A DNA stretch of 64,000 bases, taken from Pleurostoma richardsiae. Taxonomy: Eukaryota; Ascomycota; Sordariomycetes; Calosphaeriales; Pleurostomataceae. The notes under the pieces were generated by a model, which ran no database searches, was not told the origin of the DNA, and worked only from the letters and a program-made list of their open reading frames with translations. The stretch lies in NCBI GenBank assembly GCA_030052745.1, contig JANBVO010000024.1, positions 124,001 to 188,000 on the forward strand, in the 5' to 3' direction. This document shows positions 22,101-32,704 of the stretch, in pieces. Every line of letters starts with the position of its first letter. Position 1 is the first letter of the stretch. A program made the position numbers and the translations under genes.

Positions 22101-25100
22101 CTTCTAGCGAGGCCAAACCCACAGGACAGGCGACTCCTGGCATCGGCCATCGGCATACCGTACTGCATTCATACGGAGCCGATTTCTCATCGACGTTTCA
22201 ATCCCTTACTCCTAGTTCGAGCGTGGGGACGAAGCTGGCATCTGCTCCACCATCTAGGAGTGGTTCGATGTCCGTCGCTCAGGTCGAGATGCCACCACCA
22301 TCGGACAGACTCAAAGGGCTTATGCTCGATTCCCTACCATGCCATGTATTCGTTGCCCTGCCCCCGCACGGCGACATTGTCTGGGTCAACAGCCGGTATC
22401 TCACATATCGAGGTCAGACCGCGGTGGACCTTGCAGCCGATCCCTGGGGTAGCATTCATCCTGATGATCGCGAGGACTATCTCAAAGCATGGAGTCACTC
22501 TGTCAGGACCGGCGACCAGTTCTCTCGAACGGTCAGAATCAGACGTTTCGACGGAGTCTACCGGTGGTTCTATGCGCGCGCTGTTGCCTCCCGAGACAAG
22601 CGGAACGTCATCATGCAATACATTGGCTCCTACATGGACATCCATGACCAACACATTGCCGAACTTAAAGCTGCCCGTCAGGAAGAAATCGAAGCATCTG
22701 AAGCGAAGCATAGACTGCTGGCGAACTTGATTCCACAGATCATATTTACGGCGACCGAGGAAGAAGGTATAACCTTTGCCAATGAACAGTGGCTGTCATA
22801 TACAGGCCAGAGTTTCGATGACTCTCTGGGCCTTGGATTCATGGACTTTGTGCATCCGGATGATCTCGCAAAATGTCGCATACCTCTAGAAGGGGCGCCG
22901 ACGCGGCTGCCTAAGGTAGGAGCATTTGGAGAACATTTCAAGACCGAGCAACGGGTCGTGGCGTCGAACCGCGTTTCTATACCGGCAGGCGGGCCTTCGA
23001 AACCAGCCGATGCGAACATCCGAGGCGTTCACCACGCACTGTCTCGGAACAATAGCTCGAGCAGTGATTCCGTGTACGAGCTACCTACAGCCAACCTCAC
23101 CGAGTTGGCGAGGAAGGGCATCATCAAAGTCGCTACCGATAGCAGCGGGAGACTGTCCTATACAACCGAAATACGACTGCGGTCCAAAGACGATGAATAT
23201 CGATGGCACCTTATCCGATGCGTCGAGACTGACAATATTGACTTTGGGAACGGGGTCAGCTCCTACTTTGGCTCGGCAACGGATATCAACGACCATAAGC
23301 TGCTGGAGGCGAAGCTTAAAGAGGCCATGGAGTCGAAGAGCAGATTCCTGAGCAACATGTCGCACGAGATAAGGACTCCACTCATCGGTATTTCGGGAAT
23401 GGTCAGCTTCCTCCAAGACACGACCCTGAACGAAGAGCAACGAGACTACACCAATACGATTCAGACCAGCGCCAACAGTCTATTGATGATAATCAACGAC
23501 ATCCTAGATCTCTCTAAAGTTGATGCTGGCATGATGAAGCTTAACCACGAGTGGTTCCACACCAGATCCTTGATCGAGGACGTTAATGAGTTGGTGTCGA
23601 CAATGGCCATTGCCAAACGCCTAGAGTTGAACTACGTCGTCGAAGAAGATGTCCCGGCATGGGTGAAGGGAGACAGGGTCAGAATTCGTCAGGTCCTGCT
23701 GAATGTCATAGGCAACGCAATCAAATTCACGAGTGAGGGCGAAGTGTTCAGCCGGTGTAGAGTCAAGTACTCTGGGCCTCCCGAATGCGACGAGAACCAA
23801 ATAATTCTCGAGTTCGCGATCATCGACACTGGCAGGGGTTTCACCCAAGAAGAAGCCGAACTCATCTTCAAGCCTTTCAGCCAAATCGATGGTAGCAGCA
23901 CCCGCCAACATGGCGGAAGCGGTCTCGGCTTAGTGATCTCTCGACAACTAGTCGAACTCCACGGAGGCAAAATGGATGGCACTGCCGTCCCAGGAAAGGG
24001 TGCCACCTTCAGGTTCACGGCGAAGTTCGGTCTTCCTTCTGAGGATGATCATCCGGAGGTACCGCCAAGTCCTCAGGAGGCACAGTCGGTATCATCAATC
24101 CCAGAGGGCATTTCTCCTCGCTCGCTCAAGCCAATAGCTCTCGCACAAGTGCCACGCCAGGGACCGGCGGTGGGCTCGAGTCCTACTACCACCGCCGAGT
24201 ATACATCCCCGACGGTGGCTTCTAGCGGCAGCTCGAATCCCTCACTGCAGTCTCTAGAGTCTCGTGTCACTGGACGGTCATCGATTTCGTCTGTCAATGT
24301 CGGACTCGTTCATTTCAGCCAAGCGGCAAGAGCCAGCGGTCAGGACCTGTCGCAAATGAAGCTTGAAATGCCTTCCAGACGATCGTCACCAGGGGCCATG
24401 CCGACGCCTCCGAGTGGCATAGCTGGAGATGCCGGCGATTTCCGACCTCCGATGTACTCAATTCTCATCATCTGTCCTCAGACGCATAGCCGAGAAGCCA
24501 CAGTGAGACACATCGAGATGACGTTACCTAAAGACGTGCCTCGACAAATCACTCCGTTGGCCAATGTGGACGAGGCTCGCAAACTAATCGGTGGGGAGGA
24601 CTCAGTCATCTTCACCCACATAGTGCTGAACCTGCCGTCGCCGGAAGAGATCATACAAGCTATTGAGGAGATTAGCAATTCAGTAATGGTGAATAGGGCA
24701 ACCGTTCTGATTCTATCTGACTCGGTACAGCGTCAGGCCCTGATGAAGCTCGCCTCGGGGACGCGCTTTGAGGAGCTGTTGTCCGAGAACAAGGTCACTT
24801 ACATCTACAAGCCGGTGAAACCCTCTAGATTCGCTGTTATCTTCGACCCAGCAAAGCGTAGCGACCTGAGCATCGACCGGAATCGATTCAGTGCGCAACA
24901 GTTGGTAGAGCAGCAGAAGCAGAATTACGCCGAGGTTGAAAAACGACTGGGCAACAAGGGCTACAAGGTGCTTCTCGTCGAGGACAACCCCGTCAACCAG
25001 AAAGTCCTCCAGAAGTACCTCAAGAAGGTCGGCCTTGAGGTTGAGATCGCAGCGGATGGAGTTGAATGTACCGAAAAGGTTTTCGGTAATCCGCAGGGCT

Positions 25101-25390
25101 ATTACTCCGTGATATTGGTAAGTTTTCTCTGTCGTGCTCGTGGTAGACAATGGGCTAATCCAAGTGTCCAGTGCGATCTGCATATGCCTCGCAAGGATGG
25201 CTACCAAGCCTGCCGCGAGATCCGCAGCTGGGAGAAGCAGGCGAAGCTCAAGGGAATGCCTATCATCGCGCTATCTGCCAACGTCATGTCCGATGTCCAG
25301 GAGAAGTGCGTCGAGGCGGGCTTCAGCGACTACGTCACCAAGCCGGTGGACTTCATCGACCTCAGCAACGCGCTGTCCAAGTTCTTTTGA
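19160..25390 (+). CDS. Hybrid histidine kinase with GAF-like, PAS and receiver domains
   Basis: This is a cytosolic two-component sensor kinase feeding a phosphorelay. Exons are 19160-25117 and 25172-25390, giving 2058 aa with no transmembrane segment. The N-terminal 290 residues are disordered. A GAF-like fold appears to be split by long inserts: about 295-350, 475-535, 680-695 and 742-790. Two PAS modules follow (about 1045-1170 and 1175-1230, with later parts to about 1380). The HisKA phosphoacceptor is His1402 in NMSHEIRTPL. ATPase boxes are LLNVIGNAIKFT, DTGRGF and GSGLGL (about 1508-1590). A degenerate receiver-like domain occupies about 1766-1905. The functional receiver is at about 1934-2055, with VLLVEDN, phospho-acceptor Asp1988 in CDLHMPRKDG, and TKP. 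The 54-nt intron has GTAAGT and CAG ends but contains no stop, so naive translation would add 18 residues. The start is uncertain: ATGs at 19160 and 19338 are both possible. Confidence 0.88.
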   Translation: MPGSSSTGEKKTKGSPTTRHHHRSKRTPPSPGSPQIERRSSDHGKLTLTASPGDETPPPMSNRSSGGQEESLPLRDPRLVAISKASISAGGSKTAPASGTVGTESLPSQSGTIEKESRGEDDQGDPDRPRNTDAARQLSQYREQMARDMERQGLGMRAPQLGPGTTRISPIQEESNTSPTPGSSGPATTSTLTSTASGESTESGNTIRGAATPGFTARTPSYPFPRMIPPGFVPTSSLHKPFTTLSPTGVPLTTSSNPAFGAMKLQDRVLSGGSTPTSTMTFLPAGVSFTAEHPEFPAPNLYELALMLGAEPGLDAWFNTVVEIMKDFYKAERVTLAVPADSTDIQNVPWGQKATYNSRLEDNLSLGYLARGSSFMTSNAGENTEPVQQAEEPLKPKTPRRPNFNRGHSFTSFEDEKERNRNDVVLTVPGRPGVFPRSQSYYPLPSTEAESPAGDLSYGGLNKKALEEHDAVEERIPVSSWEAPLIAAREQQGRVLPVLQGLDYEADPLIDHNGVLRVIERGRVIALTRSYPYLNESAQKPEDAQQSALAQSPEGARKKGLRARSDSKTKLSLLLAGANTAKGAGRLIKNPLVDKKKGQSMASRLEDDPPRPPTPKYEEYEQAPPSPWSQSPAPSPAVRADPKENPFFSDAVVDEESFNPSPSPQDYSTLGPPETIGVDNSWTVLHIPLTHILLSKQTTGFKLNSAAMEQKSARKGKENKQSNLPGFPTQPSSEASTKEKQTPIAILSILSPIIPYPSHLRHSLEHLAPHLATSYSLARHYSNLEAELAGLQRRRPQIAGFGGVDPDGRPLADAATLMNLYPSEEIPGQTSLAGSITSPSDYSGPSRSAAGSAGGTPSWEPGAFGLITDKRPSASSPAPISGDSYFSTKVRPAAGKPETSAAAQQRVRRNSKEGGIPEKRSSLRTSGGRLQLQEAGILSPEPNDEGTPGQTPGRFTDDVTTTPTQKRVPPRDQPSDRRDDASSEAKPTGQATPGIGHRHTVLHSYGADFSSTFQSLTPSSSVGTKLASAPPSRSGSMSVAQVEMPPPSDRLKGLMLDSLPCHVFVALPPHGDIVWVNSRYLTYRGQTAVDLAADPWGSIHPDDREDYLKAWSHSVRTGDQFSRTVRIRRFDGVYRWFYARAVASRDKRNVIMQYIGSYMDIHDQHIAELKAARQEEIEASEAKHRLLANLIPQIIFTATEEEGITFANEQWLSYTGQSFDDSLGLGFMDFVHPDDLAKCRIPLEGAPTRLPKVGAFGEHFKTEQRVVASNRVSIPAGGPSKPADANIRGVHHALSRNNSSSSDSVYELPTANLTELARKGIIKVATDSSGRLSYTTEIRLRSKDDEYRWHLIRCVETDNIDFGNGVSSYFGSATDINDHKLLEAKLKEAMESKSRFLSNMSHEIRTPLIGISGMVSFLQDTTLNEEQRDYTNTIQTSANSLLMIINDILDLSKVDAGMMKLNHEWFHTRSLIEDVNELVSTMAIAKRLELNYVVEEDVPAWVKGDRVRIRQVLLNVIGNAIKFTSEGEVFSRCRVKYSGPPECDENQIILEFAIIDTGRGFTQEEAELIFKPFSQIDGSSTRQHGGSGLGLVISRQLVELHGGKMDGTAVPGKGATFRFTAKFGLPSEDDHPEVPPSPQEAQSVSSIPEGISPRSLKPIALAQVPRQGPAVGSSPTTTAEYTSPTVASSGSSNPSLQSLESRVTGRSSISSVNVGLVHFSQAARASGQDLSQMKLEMPSRRSSPGAMPTPPSGIAGDAGDFRPPMYSILIICPQTHSREATVRHIEMTLPKDVPRQITPLANVDEARKLIGGEDSVIFTHIVLNLPSPEEIIQAIEEISNSVMVNRATVLILSDSVQRQALMKLASGTRFEELLSENKVTYIYKPVKPSRFAVIFDPAKRSDLSIDRNRFSAQQLVEQQKQNYAEVEKRLGNKGYKVLLVEDNPVNQKVLQKYLKKVGLEVEIAADGVECTEKVFGNPQGYYSVILVSFLCRARGRQWANPSVQCDLHMPRKDGYQACREIRSWEKQAKLKGMPIIALSANVMSDVQEKCVEAGFSDYVTKPVDFIDLSNALSKFF

Positions 25391-26780
25391 CGAGCACCCG
25401 GAGACTTCTACCCGGGCTCACTCAACACACTCTCCTCGGCGTTCTAGGGTGTCCGATACCGCGGAGATACCACGTCTGCGTTTAAGCATAGGGAATCCCG
25501 GTCGGCGAACCGGACTCGGGCGGTCGAATTTCCGTACTCGTTTCTTGTTGATATTGTAGGTTCGTTCGGTTTGGTTACAGGCAGCGGGCAGGCACTACTT
25601 CGCGCATGGTTATTGAATGAACGACACGCGTCCCATGAGGCCAGAAACCACCATTCCTTGCATTCTCGCACCCGGAAGGCGCGCCTTGACGACGGTGGTA
25701 TTCATTGCTTTGCTTTGCTTTGCTTTTATCTATTCTCTTATTTTGCGGTTGACTTCGGTTATGGCCCTGGAGTGTGTTTCTCTTCTCGGCAACGGGCATC
25801 TTGCGAGCTTTTAAAGGGGGGAATCAACAGGTCCGGAGAGAAACAGAAGGCCCCTGGACACACAACTGGCTTAGTATAATAGGGGGTTAATGCTACGTTT
25901 TTTTCCCCTTCTTCATCTCATCTCTTATCTCCTTTTTAGAACGGCATGGGGTTCCTTCTCGGCTGCATACAGATGCATTGTATCGGTTCGGTTATTGATA
26001 TGGGCAAGCCAGCTTTGGCTGCAAACGGAATGTGTGTTATTCGAGGGATGCTCCTTCTCGGGCCGGATGATATAGGGTTAGGGGTTTAGGACGAATCTCG
26101 CATTCTAAACTGCAGGGTCCTGCGTATACCCGCTTCACTTGTGTGCGTGCGTTTGTGTGTTTCCTGTTCCCTTGCCTACTTATCTGAGCTGTTGTTCCCT
26201 TGACGGACTCTACTGGTTACGAAGTGGGTGAGAGTGGAAGTAGGAGACTAGGATAGGAGTCGGATTTACGACAAACGGTTCATTCAGGGCTGCAGCTCAC
26301 CGTCGTAGCAACGCACTTGATAACGAGAGCCACAAGAGAACAAACCGCACATCTTAACTGAACGGCCTTCGAGCATTTCAAATTCTTTATTCGCACTTCA
26401 TGATTCGTAAACAGCCCCAATCTACCAGAAACCTGTTCTATGGACGGGACAACAACCCCGTCAAATGGTCCGACGGTTTTAAATCTCCCCCCTTTCCAGT
26501 CGGGAGACACTCAGTCTTGGATATATCCGCCACACTCAAAAAAAGCAGTGAAATGACCAGTCGGACATGATGCATCATGTATGACTGGCCCTGTAGCGCA
26601 GCGCAGACCTGTAAAATGGAGAAAAAAAGCTCGACTCGAGCTCTCCTGCTGCTTCCTGTCCTCACTGCCCGCAGCTTTTTGAACCGAGACATACAATTCC
26701 TCAAAAGCATAACGCCATCCGACAGAAGTAAGGGAGCCAGCCTGACGGCCTGAGATGCCTGGACGCTGGAGAGAAGCAGC
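25391..26780. other. Convergent intergenic region, 1.4 kb
   Basis: This gap separates the 3' ends of the histidine kinase gene (plus) and the histidine phosphatase gene (minus). It has T-rich runs around 25690-25740 and 25890-25935 that suit 3' untranslated sequence. No coding gene or RNA structure is supported. Confidence 0.5.
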
Positions 26781-28581
26781 TTAGTAGACGCTGCTCTCCA
26801 TGCTCCGCTCCTCCTTCTCCGCCTTATCCAGATCCTCGAGATCCGCATCGCTGCCACCGTCATGGTCGTGGTCGTGGTCGTGATCGTGGTGCTCGCACTC
26901 GCAGCCGTCCCCCAGGCGGTTCGCCATCGCGCGCCCGCCGCCGACCTTGGTCCCGTTCCCATTCACGGATGCATCCTGCAGCGGCGGCCCCGCTTCGGGC
27001 TTGCCGGCCCCGCCGCGGATCCGAAGCTGCGCGAGGCGGATCCGCGTCTGCTCGTCCTCCGAGGAGTCCGCGTCGCTGCCGGCACGAGAGGTGTGCCCGC
27101 TGTAGGTGCCGCCGAAGTCGCGGCCGACGTGCAGCAGCGGGGGCGCCGCGGCGGGCGACTTGAGCTGGCTGCGCAGGCGGTCATCCACGGAGATGAAGGA
27201 GGGCGTGCCGTCCGGGCTGGAGACGACCTCCTCGCGCGCCCGCGTGATGTCGATCTGCGGGTGGCCGTTGGCGGCGTCGGTCTCCTCGCAGGAGTCGACG
27301 GCCGAGGTAGTCTTGGAGGACTGCAAGCGACGGGCCGCTGACCGGCGGCTGCTTAGGGAGGAAGAAAGCGTGTTGGCAGCGGTCTGGCTACCGCTCGTTC
27401 CGCTCGTCTCCTGCTCCTTGCTGCTCGGCGAGGGCGAGGGGTGTATAGTTGTGCCGTCCCGCTTGACAAGGTCAGCAAGAGCAGAGCGGATGCGGAAAGT
27501 CTTGTCGTGGTTGCAGCCATTGGGGCAGCCTCCCCAGCGGCGCGGGACCACGGGGGAGGAGGCGTTGGCGATCTTGGCGTCGTCCTTACCGGTGCCATTG
27601 CCGTTGCTATTGCCGTTGCCATTGGCCCTCTTCTCCTTCTCCTTCTCCTTCTCCTTGAGTGCCCGCTCGCGCTCGCGGCGTAGCGCGGACCACGTGCGGA
27701 GGTTGTTCTCGAGGATGTACTTGCCGCTGTCCTCCTGTTTGCGCATGATGAGGAATTCGCAGTGGTTGATGTTGCGCAGGTCTTCGAAGTACTCGACGCT
27801 AAAGTGGTACCACTTCATAAGGAAGACGCGGGACATGAGGCCGTGGGTCACTGTGTATGAAGGCAAGCATGGTTAGCTGAGGTTGCTGCGAAACCGTACA
27901 ACAACAGAAAGGGGGGGAAGGGGCGTAGAAGTGTCGTACCCAATACGCAGACGCTGGCAAAGTCGTCCTCGCCAAACTGCCGCCACAAACTCTCGTTGAA
28001 GCCGCTCACGCGATCATATGCGTCGGCGGCGCTCTCACCGTTGGGGATGCGGTAGAAGAAGTGGCCGTAGTCCGCACGCTCCTGCCACATGCGCTCCATC
28101 TCGGCCGAGCAGGGCTGGAAGTTACCAAAGTCCTGCTCGCGCAAGCGCGGCTCCTCGTAGACCTTGATGTGGTTGCGCTTGAAGGGCGTGGGCTCGGGGT
28201 CATCGGCGGTCAGTGTGGCGAGGATGCCCTCGGTGGTCTCCCGCGTGCGGCGGTAGGGCGAGGTGAAGAACTGGATGGTGTCGTCGGCACGCAGCATCTG
28301 GCGCAGGCGGCGCCCGGCGTCGTAGGCTTGCAGCCATCCCTCCGGGGTCAGTTTCACACGGTGGTCGGGGACGGTCTGATGAATCTCGCGGTTCTCTGGA
28401 AGTAGCAACGGTCAGTAACGAGCCTCAAGGGGTCGAGGGAGGTGGGGTGAAGCTGCCCCTCCAGTTTCGTCTCCGCAATGCGGCAGACGCAACGGGACGA
28501 GCAGGCCTCGGCTGGTTGTGACGTACTATTTCCCTCCGACTGGGCGTGCCGGATCAAGATTATGAGCCGAGGCTTCGCCAT
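26781..28581 (-). CDS. Histidine phosphatase (phosphoglycerate mutase-like), Det1-type
   Basis: This is a member of the histidine phosphatase superfamily, closest in my reading to fungal broad-range acid phosphatase Det1. Exons are 28581-28527, 28395-27940 and 27850-26781, giving 526 aa; the introns are 131 and 89 nt. The catalytic RHAQSEGN motif is at residues 11-18, with the phosphohistidine at about residue 12. Splicing yields RHAQSEGNKNREIHQ and then VLVTHGLMSRV, which supplies the second catalytic His. SPYRRTRET is the phosphate-binding segment. The catalytic core ends near residue 250. The rest is a long low-complexity arm with an alternating Lys-Glu stretch, Asn-Gly repeats, Ser-rich parts and a His-Asp repeat near the C-terminus. 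The substrate is not evident; the mutase activity of glycolysis is not expected. Confidence 0.85.
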
Positions 28582-29977
28582 GGTCAGCCGGTCCGTCGTA
28601 GACGTAAGGTGAGCAGTCTCTCTGGGTTGTGAAGGTGCGGCAGCAGGCGCGAGAGCGAGAGAGAGGGGAATAGTGTGCAGAATAATAGGTCAAATATGCG
28701 CTCGGAGTGGCCGCCGGGCGAGTGGAAGTCGATGCGTATCGGTGGGAGGAGGTATGACGGAGCGGCAGGAGAGTTTGCTCTTGGATGATGAGAGACCAGC
28801 AACAATAGCAGCAGTAGAGCAGACAAACAATTGGGGTATCAAGAGAGGCAATGACTCAGAAAGACGAGAGGAAGATGTTCGAATGTGTGGGAAACAGAAA
28901 ACAGACAGCCGTTCACAGCAATTGGGTACTGTCTCGGTCGGTACACCAAGCAGGATTGGGAGAGTCGCCGTAGGTTAACCGCAGTTTGCTGCAGAATGAG
29001 GAATTATGATAGGGCGGGCAGGCATCACACAAAGAATCAGCTTTACAGTACCCCTTTTCTATTGTTCTTGGGCTCCATCAGCTGGACAGGAGGAGGAACG
29101 CAGGCGCAGAGAGGCGTTGTCTGTCGTTCAGGTGCTGCCGCTCTTGTGACTCGCCGCGGTGGGATGAGTGGCGTTTCCGGCGGGAAGCTGTGCAAGTATC
29201 ACGCAGGCGAAGCCTGATAGCGTCAGAAGGCGTTGCTCAATGGTGTGCACTACCGCCGGCAGACACGTACGAGTCGAGGGGGTACGGGAGGATCAGGTAC
29301 CTCTTTGGGGTCTGCTGTATGCTGTGGTTGGATGGCGGCACTTGACGATATGGCGGGATGGCGTTCTACGTTTCCCCTCGTCTGAACGATCTCCCCGTAC
29401 GGAATACCCAACAGCCGCCCGCCCACCGCTGTCCCCAACATTAGTGAGTATTACCAATCCCGGTCCCGCAGCACAATCCCCTCCGTACCACCGCCTGTCC
29501 GCCGATTCCTCCCAAGTATCGTGCCATCCCGCAGCCGGCCAGGGGTTGTCTGCAGCTTGCCCTGCGCCAAGTTCTGCCCCTTCATTGGGCGTTTCGAGTT
29601 TCCAAACGCCGGTTCCGGATCAACGGCGGGGACTGCCGCGGCGCTCTGTCTCTCTCGCCTGACGCGAGGCTGCCTCACCAGTGGCGGCATTTGCTGCAGC
29701 TCTCATTGGCCGCTGAAGATTCCGTCGCTGCGGTCATAGCTTGGTCTACTTTCAGCCTTCCCATCACCAGAGGTGCGACAATCGACCAGCAACCGACCTC
29801 ACTCAACCAGCAACACTCCTTTGGTATCGCTGAAAGACGCGCAGTGACCTGCCATATAGTTTACCTCTCATAGCAGTGATCCTGTCTCGCCTCTCCCCAA
29901 GCGACAGATAGCGCCAGCACCAATCGGCACACCCTCCCTCCCCAGTCACCCCCGAGCAAACACTTCAGTCCACAACC
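28582..29977. other. Divergent promoter region between the phosphatase and PRKRIP1-like genes
   Basis: This 1.4-kb gap separates two genes that point away from each other. No frame here has a family match. It should carry both promoters and 5' leaders. Confidence 0.5.
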
Positions 29978-30628
29978 ATGTCCGGCGAAGGCCCCGAAAG
30001 CATCCCCACCTCCGCCGACCCGCGCTCCCGGCGGCCCCTCAAGAAGCGCGCCCTCAGCCCCCTCTCCGCGCAGGCCGCCACCGTCTCCGCGCTCTTCGCC
30101 CACCCCGACCAGGAGATCCGGGTCCCCGTCGGCCCGCCCCGGCCCCGGGGCCCGGCGCCGCCCCCGGAGATCGTGACCAACGTGCAGGGGTCCAGCGCTG
30201 GCGCCGGCTCGGGCGAGTTCCACGTGTACAAGGCCAGCCGGCGGCGCGAGTACGAGCGGCTGCGCATGATGGAGGAGGAGGTCGAGAAGGAGAAGGGGGA
30301 GGAGGAGTTCGAGCGGAGCAGGGCGGAGAAGGCGGCGCAGGACGATGAGAGGACGAGGAGGAACAGGGAGAAGAGGGAGAAGCTGAAGGCGAGGAAGCAG
30401 AAGGGGAAACAGAAGGGCGGCGGCGGTGCAGGGATTGACAAGAGTGATGGCGCCTTAAACGGAGGGGCCAGCGGTAGCGGGATCAAAGCAAGGGTTGACG
30501 CCAAAGCGAGCACTGCGGCAACGGCAGATGCGGTTGACGACAAGCCAGCGGCGGATACTACGAGCGCCCAGGTCGAAACAACACCCGCCGCGGACAATCC
30601 CGGTCTCATTATCCAGGAAGATGACTGA
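29978..30628 (+). CDS. PRKRIP1-like protein (DUF1168), probable spliceosome component
   Basis: This is an intronless frame of 216 aa. The family hallmark is the block PPPEIVTNVQGSSAGAGSGEF followed by HVYKASRRREYERLRMMEEE (about residues 65-105), typical of DUF1168/PRKRIP1 proteins. Human PRKRIP1 binds double-stranded RNA and is found in catalytic spliceosomes, so a nuclear splicing role is inferred here. A long charged helix rich in Glu, Lys and Arg follows, with a basic KARKQKGKQKGG patch, then an Ala/Thr-rich acidic tail. The start ATG is preceded by ACAACC, a reasonable fungal start context. The gene converges with CCT3, with only 154 bp between stop codons. Confidence 0.85.
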   Translation: MSGEGPESIPTSADPRSRRPLKKRALSPLSAQAATVSALFAHPDQEIRVPVGPPRPRGPAPPPEIVTNVQGSSAGAGSGEFHVYKASRRREYERLRMMEEEVEKEKGEEEFERSRAEKAAQDDERTRRNREKREKLKARKQKGKQKGGGGAGIDKSDGALNGGASGSGIKARVDAKASTAATADAVDDKPAADTTSAQVETTPAADNPGLIIQEDD

Positions 30629-30782
30629 TGGATCCGAGTCTGGCATTCTCATTGACGCCTCCTAGAGCTCATGATAGCTTGCTCACCCTTTTTCTCTACC
30701 TGGACCATATCTAATGGATAATACAGGGGTATGCTCAGCTCACACTACATCATCACAACTTCTAACGAGTCGACCTCTCTAT

Positions 30783-32704
30783 TCAGTCGTCACCTCCGCC
30801 CAACCCAACGCCCGGCGCATGCTGAGCCTTCTTGGCACTGCAGATGTCGTCGACTCTCAGCAGAAGACAGGCGGACTGTAAAGTGATTAGGGGTCCTGAA
30901 CGCCCACGTAGGTAGATGGACATTAAGAAAAGACTTACCTCGATGGCTGTCTTGATGCTCTGCAGCTTGATAGCCTCGGGCTCCCACACACCATACTCCT
31001 TCATATCGGCCAGACCGCCCGTGTCTCCATTGATGCCCCACGAGCTCTTGCCCTCGGCGTGTTTTGCCCGCAGGTCAGTGAGAACTCTCACTGGGCTGGC
31101 TCCAGCATTCTGGATCAGCGTTCGGGGGATAACCTCCAGCGCGTCAGCAACCGCCTTATACGGCCACTGCTGCACGCCCTCGATGCTCTTCGACATCTGG
31201 TTTAACCTGACGGCGACAGCCATCTCTGTAGCACCACCGCCGGGGGATAACCTGGGGTGGAACATGACATTCCGTGCCACGCCCATAGCGTCTTGCAAGT
31301 TGCGCTCGATCTCGTTGAGCACGTCCTTGGACGGTCCTCTGAGCAGGACGGTGCAGGCCTTGGGCGACTTGCACTTGGTGAGGAAGGTGAAGTACTCGTC
31401 TCCGATCTTCTCGATCTCGAAGAGACCGCACTGTGTGCCGACGTCGGATTCCTGCAGGTCCTCGACCCGATTGACGATCGTAGCTCCCGTTGCGCGAGCT
31501 ATTCTGTTGTTGTCCGTCTTCCTTACACGCCTCAGGGCGGTAACATTCGCCTTAACGAGATAATGTTGGGCAAGGTCTGTAAATAGTTAGAAAAGGAGTT
31601 GCTCATCAGGCACGGATTGTGTGAGCAAAACAACATACCAGATACACCCTTTTCCGTAATGACCAGATCGGGCTTGACTGCCAATATAGCGTCGCACATA
31701 GCTTTGACCTGTTCCTCCTCAATCTGCAGAATGCGGTTCCAGTCCTCCTCCTTGCTGACCTCGATGTTCGTTTGCGACTCTCCCTTCTTGTATTCCAGGG
31801 GGCAATCCAGCAGGACGATCCTCGGGTTCTCAATCTTCCGGCGCATCTTGGGATGCGTGATGTCCTTGTTCAGCATCACTCCATCCAGCACCCTGCTGTC
31901 CTCAATCTCGCCACCGGGCACCTTCTCCACACGAGCATACCGCTTGATATCGACTTCACGCTTGTCGGGGCCGACCTCCCATGTCACTGTCCGCACCGCC
32001 TTAAGAGCCAGGCTGCACATGAGCTCCGACCATCTTGACACGAACTTGGTACCGATCGAGGAGGAGATCAAGCCATACATGGCCTTGTCGTCTTCCATGT
32101 CGATAGGGAGGGAGATGTCGTCAATAATCTGGAGGGCGTCCTTCAGTGCCCGCTTGAAGGCGGCAATGATCACCACGGGGTGGATGTTTCTCTCCAACTG
32201 CGGCAGGGCCTGCGCCAGAATCTCGCCGGCTAAGCCACATTAGCAAGAAGCCCTCTCTTTGCATACTTTTCTTGAGTGCTCACCCAGGATGATGACAGTG
32301 GTCGTGCCATCCCCGACCTCTTCATCTTGTGTCCGGCTGAGCTCGATCATGCTCTTCGCGGCGGGGTGTGACACCTCGATCTCTCTTAGGATGGCATGAC
32401 CGTCGTTCGTCAGAACTATTCCTCCCATAGGGTCCAACAGCATCTTGAGCATGGCCTTCGGGCCCAGACATGACCGGATGATGTCAGCGACACTGCAGCA
32501 GATCCGTTAATGCAACTCGTGGGGTGGGCGGCTGTCGGGGCTTCTCACGTCTTCGCAGCGGCGATGTTCGACATCTGGGCTCTCCGCCCAGTCTGTCTAT
32601 CACCGCTCTGGGTGTCTGGCGAGGCCGTGTCAGTAAAGTCGTGGAAGCGGCGGGGCAAGCTGGCGCGCTCTTGACATACTCATCACCAAAACTGGAGCCT
32701 GCAT
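30783..32704 (-). CDS. cct3: T-complex protein 1 subunit gamma (chaperonin CCT3)
   Basis: CCT3 is one subunit of the eight-membered cytosolic chaperonin TRiC/CCT, which folds actin, tubulin and other clients using ATP. Exons are 32704-32680, 32615-32549, 32492-32284, 32229-31639, 31576-30939 and 30875-30783, giving 540 aa, matching the family length. All five introns are GT-AG, 54-64 nt. Group II chaperonin signatures are clear: CLGPKAMLKML, LTNDGHAIL, EEVGDGTTTV and GGGATEMAVA. The first exon encodes only eight full codons (MQAPVLVM), a common fungal arrangement. The C-terminus ends in a flexible GGGDD tail. Identity with the gamma subunit is strong across the whole length. Confidence 0.96.

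Noticed and set aside
25118-25171. Reading the histidine kinase as one unspliced frame to the stop
   Set aside because: The 18 extra residues break the conserved receiver strand before Asp1988, and the stretch has clear GTAAGT, CTAAT and CAG splice signals, so it is an intron.
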